The notes below the pieces were generated by a model. The model made no database searches. It saw nothing but the letters and a program-made list of their open reading frames with translations, and was not told the DNA's origin. Shown piece by piece: positions 14,532 through 18,890 of a stretch of DNA of 18,890 nucleotides. A program made the position numbers and the translations under genes. Within the stretch, counting starts at the first letter, position 1. Every line of letters begins with the position of its first letter. This DNA comes from an uncultured Oscillospiraceae bacterium (GTDB lineage Bacteria > Bacillota > Clostridia > Oscillospirales > Acutalibacteraceae): assembly GCA_900549675.1 (NCBI GenBank), contig URPG01000004.1, positions 1-18,890 on the forward strand, read 5' to 3'.

Positions 14532-15268
14532 CGAATGAAAAAAATACCGTCTTTGACCCTCGCGTATACTTATTTTTAATGCTTGGATGTATAGGGGCAG
14601 GCTTGGTAATCTATCATGAAGTTATATGGTTCTTCATGTTTGTGTTTGCTGTTTTCTGGCTGATTATCGCATTAAAGGGTGAGAGATTTTTTTCATATTT
14701 AATGGGATATGCCGTAATATGGGGGCTAACAAGGATTTGTATATTCTTCCTCAGCGCTGACTTGACAAATTCCTTAACCATTCTTTTCTCAAGCTTGGGG
14801 TCTATGACCTCTCTTGGAAGAAAGGCGTTCCCGGCGATGATATTTGCTTTTATTGTCGCAAAACAACCCACAGGATCACTTTTAGCGTCATTTTACGCTA
14901 TGGGAATACCCAAAGCGGTAGGCATCGGTCTTGCGACAATGCTCCGTTTTCCTGCAACATTTTCAGAAGAATACCGATACATACGAAACGCAGAAAAATT
15001 CCGCGGAATCGGAGTGGGCTTTTGGCATACATTAGCCCACTTGCCTTCGGTTTTGAGCAATGTATTTATTCCCCTTGTCATCCGAATCACAAGAATATCA
15101 GAGGAACTTGCCGCTTCTGTCACGGTTCGCGGCGTCCGATTTCATAATGAGGTTGTCAGTTTCAACAAGGTAAAGTTTACAAAAAGGGATGCGTTCGCTC
15201 TCCTTGTATCTTTTATCACCATAATCTCAATCTTTGCGGCGGATAAATTCATGATGGAGGTGATATAA
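14528..15268 (+). CDS. ecfT: ECF transporter transmembrane component EcfT
   Basis: This is the energy-coupling membrane protein of an ECF importer (CbiQ/EcfT family), 246 residues. Membrane helices fill the N-terminal 110 residues and the C-terminus. The cytoplasmic coupling part carries the two Arg-Gly motifs that contact the ATPases: RNAEKFRGIG at about 155-165 and SVTVRGVRF at about 198-206. The ATG overlaps the stop of the S component, and the next gene starts 1 base after the stop, preceded by GGAGGTGA within the end of this gene. The three genes therefore form a complete, coupled S-T-A module. Confidence 0.88.
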   Translation: MTNEKNTVFDPRVYLFLMLGCIGAGLVIYHEVIWFFMFVFAVFWLIIALKGERFFSYLMGYAVIWGLTRICIFFLSADLTNSLTILFSSLGSMTSLGRKAFPAMIFAFIVAKQPTGSLLASFYAMGIPKAVGIGLATMLRFPATFSEEYRYIRNAEKFRGIGVGFWHTLAHLPSVLSNVFIPLVIRITRISEELAASVTVRGVRFHNEVVSFNKVKFTKRDAFALLVSFITIISIFAADKFMMEVI

Positions 15269-15269
15269 G

Positions 15270-16697
15270 ATGATTAAACTGAAAAACCTCAACTTTTCCT
15301 ACGGCTCCAGCACGAAAACAAAACAATTGAAGAACATTTCACTTAATATTAGGCCGGGTGAGTTTATTTTGTTGACAGGCAAAAGCGGTTGCGGAAAAAC
15401 CACCCTTACAAGAGTTCTGAATGGATTATGCCCGCAATTTTACCCCGGAGAGCTTACAGGAGAATATTTTTTAGACGGCAGAAGCGTAAAAGAAATTCCT
15501 ATCAATGAAATCGGTACAATTGTCGGAAGTGTGTTTCAAGATCCCCGCAGTCAGTTTTTTACTTCCAATACAACGGATGAAATTGTCATGGGAATGGAAA
15601 ACAACGCTTTTCCCAGAGAAGAAATGGGAGATCGATTTCTGCAAACCATTTCACAAATAGGAGTAGAACCTTTACTGGGTAAAAGTATTTTTCCTCTTTC
15701 CAGCGGTGAAAAGCAAAAAATTGCGATTGCTTCTGTTTACACCATGCTGCCAAAAGTATTGGTACTTGATGAGCCTTCGGCAAATTTGGACAGCGATACC
15801 ATCACTCATTTGAAAGCATTGCTCACGAAGCTGAAAAAAGCAGGCACTACCATCATTTTATCTGAACACCGCCTGCATTATGCAAAAGACTTGTTTGACA
15901 AAATGGTGTATATGCAAAAGGGTGAAATTATCAAAGAATATCCAAGGGATGAAGCCTTCGCATTAACAGATGATGAATTAAAAGATAGGGGACTTCGTTT
16001 ATTTTCAGAACCGGAAATAAACGTTGATAAGCGTATACTTTATAATGAAGAAGACTTTTTTTGTACAAAGGGTCTTTCTATTGCCCTGAGTGGCCAAAAG
16101 GTCTTGGATGAAGTCGAATTTTCTACCGCCACAGGCAAAATTATGGCAGTGTTGGGGGGCAATGGCGCAGGCAAAACAACACTTTGCCGTGTCCTTACCG
16201 GACTGCATAAGCAAAATGTTGGTCAGATTTTTATAGACGGAAGAGAAACTAAGAGCAATCAAAGAGTATGGAAAACATTCTTTGTACAACAAGACAGTGA
16301 TTACCAACTGTATGCTCCAACTGTTGAAGATGAGTTTTTCATTGGAAACGGAAAGAAAAAAGCAACAAAGGAACGGATTCATGAAATTTTAGCAGAAGTG
16401 GGCCTTGATGGAATGGAAGACCGCCACCCATTATCCCTTTCAGGCGGAGAAAAGCAGAGATTACTTCTTGCCCTTGCTGTTGCCTATGAAAAGGACATTC
16501 TGATACTCGATGAGCCGACAAGTGGTCTTGACGGGGCAAATATGCGGCTTACCGCACAATTTATAAAAAAATTAGCGGAACAAGGTAAATGTATTATTCT
16601 GATTACCCATGACCGAGAGTTGATTAACTTGGTGGCAGATAGCCTATTGTACCTTGACAAAGGAAGAGCAGTCTATCATAGAAGTTTATTAAAATAG
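15270..16697 (+). CDS. ECF transporter ATPase with two nucleotide-binding domains (EcfA1-EcfA2 fusion)
   Basis: This cytoplasmic protein of 475 residues carries two complete ABC ATPase domains in one chain, so it can replace the usual EcfA/EcfA' heterodimer. Domain 1: Walker A GKSGCGKTT at 37-45, signature LSSGEKQK at 143-150, Walker B to D167-E168 (DEPSANLD), switch His H200. Domain 2: Walker A GGNGAGKTT at 296-304, signature LSGGEKQR at 390-397, Walker B to D414-E415 (DEPTSGLD), switch His H447. All catalytic residues are present in both halves. The first signature has Ser in place of the first Gly. It follows ecfT by 1 base and should power the S component and EcfT encoded just upstream. 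Stand-alone double ATPases like this are common with MptD-type S components. Confidence 0.9.
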   Translation: MIKLKNLNFSYGSSTKTKQLKNISLNIRPGEFILLTGKSGCGKTTLTRVLNGLCPQFYPGELTGEYFLDGRSVKEIPINEIGTIVGSVFQDPRSQFFTSNTTDEIVMGMENNAFPREEMGDRFLQTISQIGVEPLLGKSIFPLSSGEKQKIAIASVYTMLPKVLVLDEPSANLDSDTITHLKALLTKLKKAGTTIILSEHRLHYAKDLFDKMVYMQKGEIIKEYPRDEAFALTDDELKDRGLRLFSEPEINVDKRILYNEEDFFCTKGLSIALSGQKVLDEVEFSTATGKIMAVLGGNGAGKTTLCRVLTGLHKQNVGQIFIDGRETKSNQRVWKTFFVQQDSDYQLYAPTVEDEFFIGNGKKKATKERIHEILAEVGLDGMEDRHPLSLSGGEKQRLLLALAVAYEKDILILDEPTSGLDGANMRLTAQFIKKLAEQGKCIILITHDRELINLVADSLLYLDKGRAVYHRSLLK

Positions 16698-16713
16698 GCA
16701 GGGAGGCGATAGC

Positions 16714-17940
16714 TTGATTTCTTGGAAAAAAAAGTTTTTTACTATTTATGTAGGACAGACCTTTTCAATAATTGGATCTTCCGCCGTACAGTTTGCGATC
16801 ATATGGTATTTAACAAAATTGACGGGTTCTGCGGTGACATTATCTATAGCGGCAATCATCGGTTTTCTGCCGGGACTTCTGTTTGGCTCGTTTGTCGGAG
16901 TGCATATTGACAGGAACAAAAAGAAAACAGTAATGATGGTTGCTGACGGCAGTATTGCTGTTTCAAGCATTATTTTAGCCATAGCATTTTTCATACCGTC
17001 GCCTCCGCATATATGGTTGATATACTCGATGCTGTTTATTCGGGGCCTTGGCTCGGTTTTTCATAGTGTATCCATGCAAGCTGCAATCCCATTGTTTGTT
17101 CCCGAAAAGGAGCTAATCAAAGCAGGAGGATGGGCGCAGTTTGTAAATGGAGCAGGAAATTTAATCGGCCCGGCTCTCGGAGCCGTACTGATTACATACA
17201 TGGACATGGAATATGTCATGCTTGTGGATATTTTAGGTGCTGCATTTGCTATTTTCTGTTTGTTGCTTGTTAAAATCAACGACCCAAAAAAAGAATATAA
17301 AGCAGAGGAATCCCCTGATTTTTGGAAAGAGTTCAAGGATGGATTACATGTATTGAAAAGGAATAAGTCTTTGTATCGTGCAATTCCTCATTATGTATTG
17401 ACGGGTTTTTTCTATATGCCTATCAATGCCATGTTTTTACTTTTAATCGCAGCACATTACGGAGGAACAGAGCTTCAAGCAAGCTATGCCGAAATTGCTT
17501 CTGCTGTTGGTGCAATTTTAGGTTCAGTACTTATTGGCTTTTTAGGCGAGATTAAACGCAAGCTCAGTGCGTTTTCCTTTTCGGTGATAGCTATCGGATT
17601 CTGTATATTAATTATCGCTGGATTACCGGCTTCATTATTTTGGATTTGTATTATATTCACCTTGATTGTAGGTGTAGGTATACCGTTTTTCAATGTGCCC
17701 TTTAATGCATTTATGCAACAAAGCATCCTCCTCGAGGAATTAGGTCGTGTCACGAGTCTTCTTTATATGTTATCTTGCCTTGCAAATCCGTTGGGGCTTA
17801 TTATTGCGGGCCCTATTGGAGATATAATTGGAGTAAATAAATTATATATTGGTATTGGGATATTGCTGTTAACAAATGGCCTTTTATGTTTAATAAGGGT
17901 AAGAAAACTCGAAACAGAATGCTTAGCGAAAAGTAGTTGA
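16714..17940 (+). CDS. MFS transporter, EntS/MFS_3-like, last gene of the operon
   Basis: This is a 12-helix major facilitator protein of 408 residues in the cytoplasmic membrane. Motif A, between helices 2 and 3, reads GSFVGVHIDRNKKK at 58-71, with the typical D-R. The opening GQTFSIIGSSAVQFAIIWY and the VNGAGNLIGPALGAVL stretch are typical of the MFS_3 group, which includes the enterobactin exporter EntS and macrolide efflux proteins. The start is TTG 16714, with GGGAGG (16701-16706) 7 bases upstream; the stop of the double ATPase gene is 16 bases before. As the last gene of a putative metallophore uptake operon it may export the ligand or assist uptake. General drug efflux is the other reading. 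No terminator was found after it. Confidence 0.88.
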   Translation: MISWKKKFFTIYVGQTFSIIGSSAVQFAIIWYLTKLTGSAVTLSIAAIIGFLPGLLFGSFVGVHIDRNKKKTVMMVADGSIAVSSIILAIAFFIPSPPHIWLIYSMLFIRGLGSVFHSVSMQAAIPLFVPEKELIKAGGWAQFVNGAGNLIGPALGAVLITYMDMEYVMLVDILGAAFAIFCLLLVKINDPKKEYKAEESPDFWKEFKDGLHVLKRNKSLYRAIPHYVLTGFFYMPINAMFLLLIAAHYGGTELQASYAEIASAVGAILGSVLIGFLGEIKRKLSAFSFSVIAIGFCILIIAGLPASLFWICIIFTLIVGVGIPFFNVPFNAFMQQSILLEELGRVTSLLYMLSCLANPLGLIIAGPIGDIIGVNKLYIGIGILLLTNGLLCLIRVRKLETECLAKSS

Positions 17941-18890
17941 TACATATTTTTGAAAACTTCCCACTGTATTATCTCAAGTGCAAACATGAGATGCTGATTA
18001 ACATGCGGCAATTCCATGTTTCGATTGTCGGCCGATCAGGCACTAATGTGTCGAGCTAATCAGAACAAATGTATGACCAGTTTATCATGGAACTTGGTAA
18101 AGCAAGAACAAATATATAAACCCAAATTACAAAACTTGTAGCTACATGGTAATCAAGAAAAAACGTATACCATTTAAAGCTCAAAATAGTGGTATCAACC
18201 ATTATGTTAAGCCAATAATGGTTAGAATGGCTGTATAACAAAATCAGATGATTATTGAAATATAATTATCATTTGGACATTTGCAAGCTTGAATAATTTT
18301 ACATTCAAAAGCAAATATAAATTAATTGATTGTTGTTTACTGAAGCGATTTCTTTTATCGTCGCTATTTTTGTTAGAAAATGTTAGTAATTGTATATTAT
18401 AAATAATACCTCCGATGTAAGTTAAAGTTTTGGTTACCTTAGTGATATCAAAACAAGGTCAAAAACTTTAAGAACTATGAGAATACTGAAAATGATGAGA
18501 AAAACAGTATCGATATATTCAGTGCTTATATAGGTTTACAAATTTTTCCATAACCGACAGTTTGGTTGTTGCAATATTTTTGCAACAAATGAAATAGCAG
18601 CAAGTGGTTTTTGCAGCAATACAAAAATTGGAATAGGATTTCAGCTGTTATAGTTGAAGTCCTTAATTTTTTGCCTTCATCAATAGTTCCGTTTCTGGTT
18701 TATTTGTTCAAATCAGCGATGGAAATTTTTAGTTTTAACATTCTCAAAAAATTCTCCTAGTGGGAACAAATGAAAAGATTAATTTCATATTAAACATTTA
18801 TCAGAGAGATAGTCTTTGCTGTACTAATATAGAGAAAAGACTGTTTTTATTGATAAAATAGCAACCGCTTGCTATGGGCATTTCGATACT
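17941..18890. other. 950-base A/T-rich stretch, no gene recognised
   Basis: No frame with a ribosome binding site and coherent protein sequence is seen on either strand, and no tRNA-like structure was noticed. A small inverted repeat, ATCTCA/TGAGAT, lies at about 17970-17991, but it has no T run and is not a convincing terminator for the operon. A perfect 9-base inverted repeat is at 18566-18588. The sequence may be decayed coding DNA. Confidence 0.5.
18566..18588. repeat. 9-bp inverted repeat TTGTTGCAA
   Basis: TTGTTGCAA (18566-18574) and TTGCAACAA (18580-18588) are perfect arms around TATTT. No T run follows and no gene start is close inside the window, so the role is unknown. It could be an operator for a gene beyond the window edge. 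Confidence 0.4.

Noticed and set aside
18376..18395. GTTAG repeated twice, resembling the half-sites at 6092 and 10300
   Set aside because: The two units are in direct, not inverted, orientation, and no promoter or gene start is nearby.

Overview
The window looks like chromosomal DNA of a low-GC, anaerobic Firmicute of the Clostridia. The support is A/T-rich non-coding DNA, strong AGGAGG-type ribosome binding sites, sigma-A-type promoters, a Thermoanaerobacter/Clostridium-type NADP-dependent secondary alcohol dehydrogenase, an ECF transporter and relics of Firmicute conjugative elements. No RNA gene or CRISPR array was seen. Species cannot be told from the sequence.

Layout. (1) 118-3794, plus strand: a complete LplB/YtcP/LipO-type carbohydrate importer (two permeases and a lipoprotein) with no ATPase gene. 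An orphan Shine-Dalgarno follows it, and the operon seems cut off there. (2) 3795-4600: decayed DNA with a broken Tn916-orf6-like cysteine-rich KTR gene and a strong minus-strand terminator. (3) 4626-6062, minus: a fusion of an O-methyltransferase with a C-terminal MarR-type DNA-binding domain, behind a sigma-A promoter and a perfect 16-bp-arm inverted repeat. (4) 6626-7687, minus: the alcohol dehydrogenase with its own promoter and terminator. (5) 7866-9050: a graveyard with an IS1182-type transposase relic, a possible RAMP-like fragment, the start of a mobile-element sigma-factor-like gene with a hairpin over its ribosome binding site, and the start of a VirD4/TraG coupling protein gene. (6) 9142-17940: a divergent AraC-type regulator (minus) and a tightly packed six-gene plus-strand operon. 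The operon encodes two YbtP/YbtQ-like ABC half-transporters, an MptD-family ECF S component, EcfT, a double-domain EcfA and an MFS transporter. (7) 17941-18890: A/T-rich DNA with no gene recognised.

How they may work together. Region 6 resembles metallophore (siderophore) uptake loci, in which an AraC/YbtA-like activator sits beside a heterodimeric exporter-fold importer. Here an ECF module and an MFS protein are added, so the operon may import a metal chelate and also move the ligand or a related small molecule. The substrate is an inference. The operon promoter (TTGAGT-17-TATAAT) carries an AGTTAG-N6-CTAACT inverted repeat at its start point. The core of the large operator in front of the methyltransferase-MarR gene has the same architecture. 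This raises the testable idea that one regulator, possibly the methyltransferase-MarR fusion, links the two loci.
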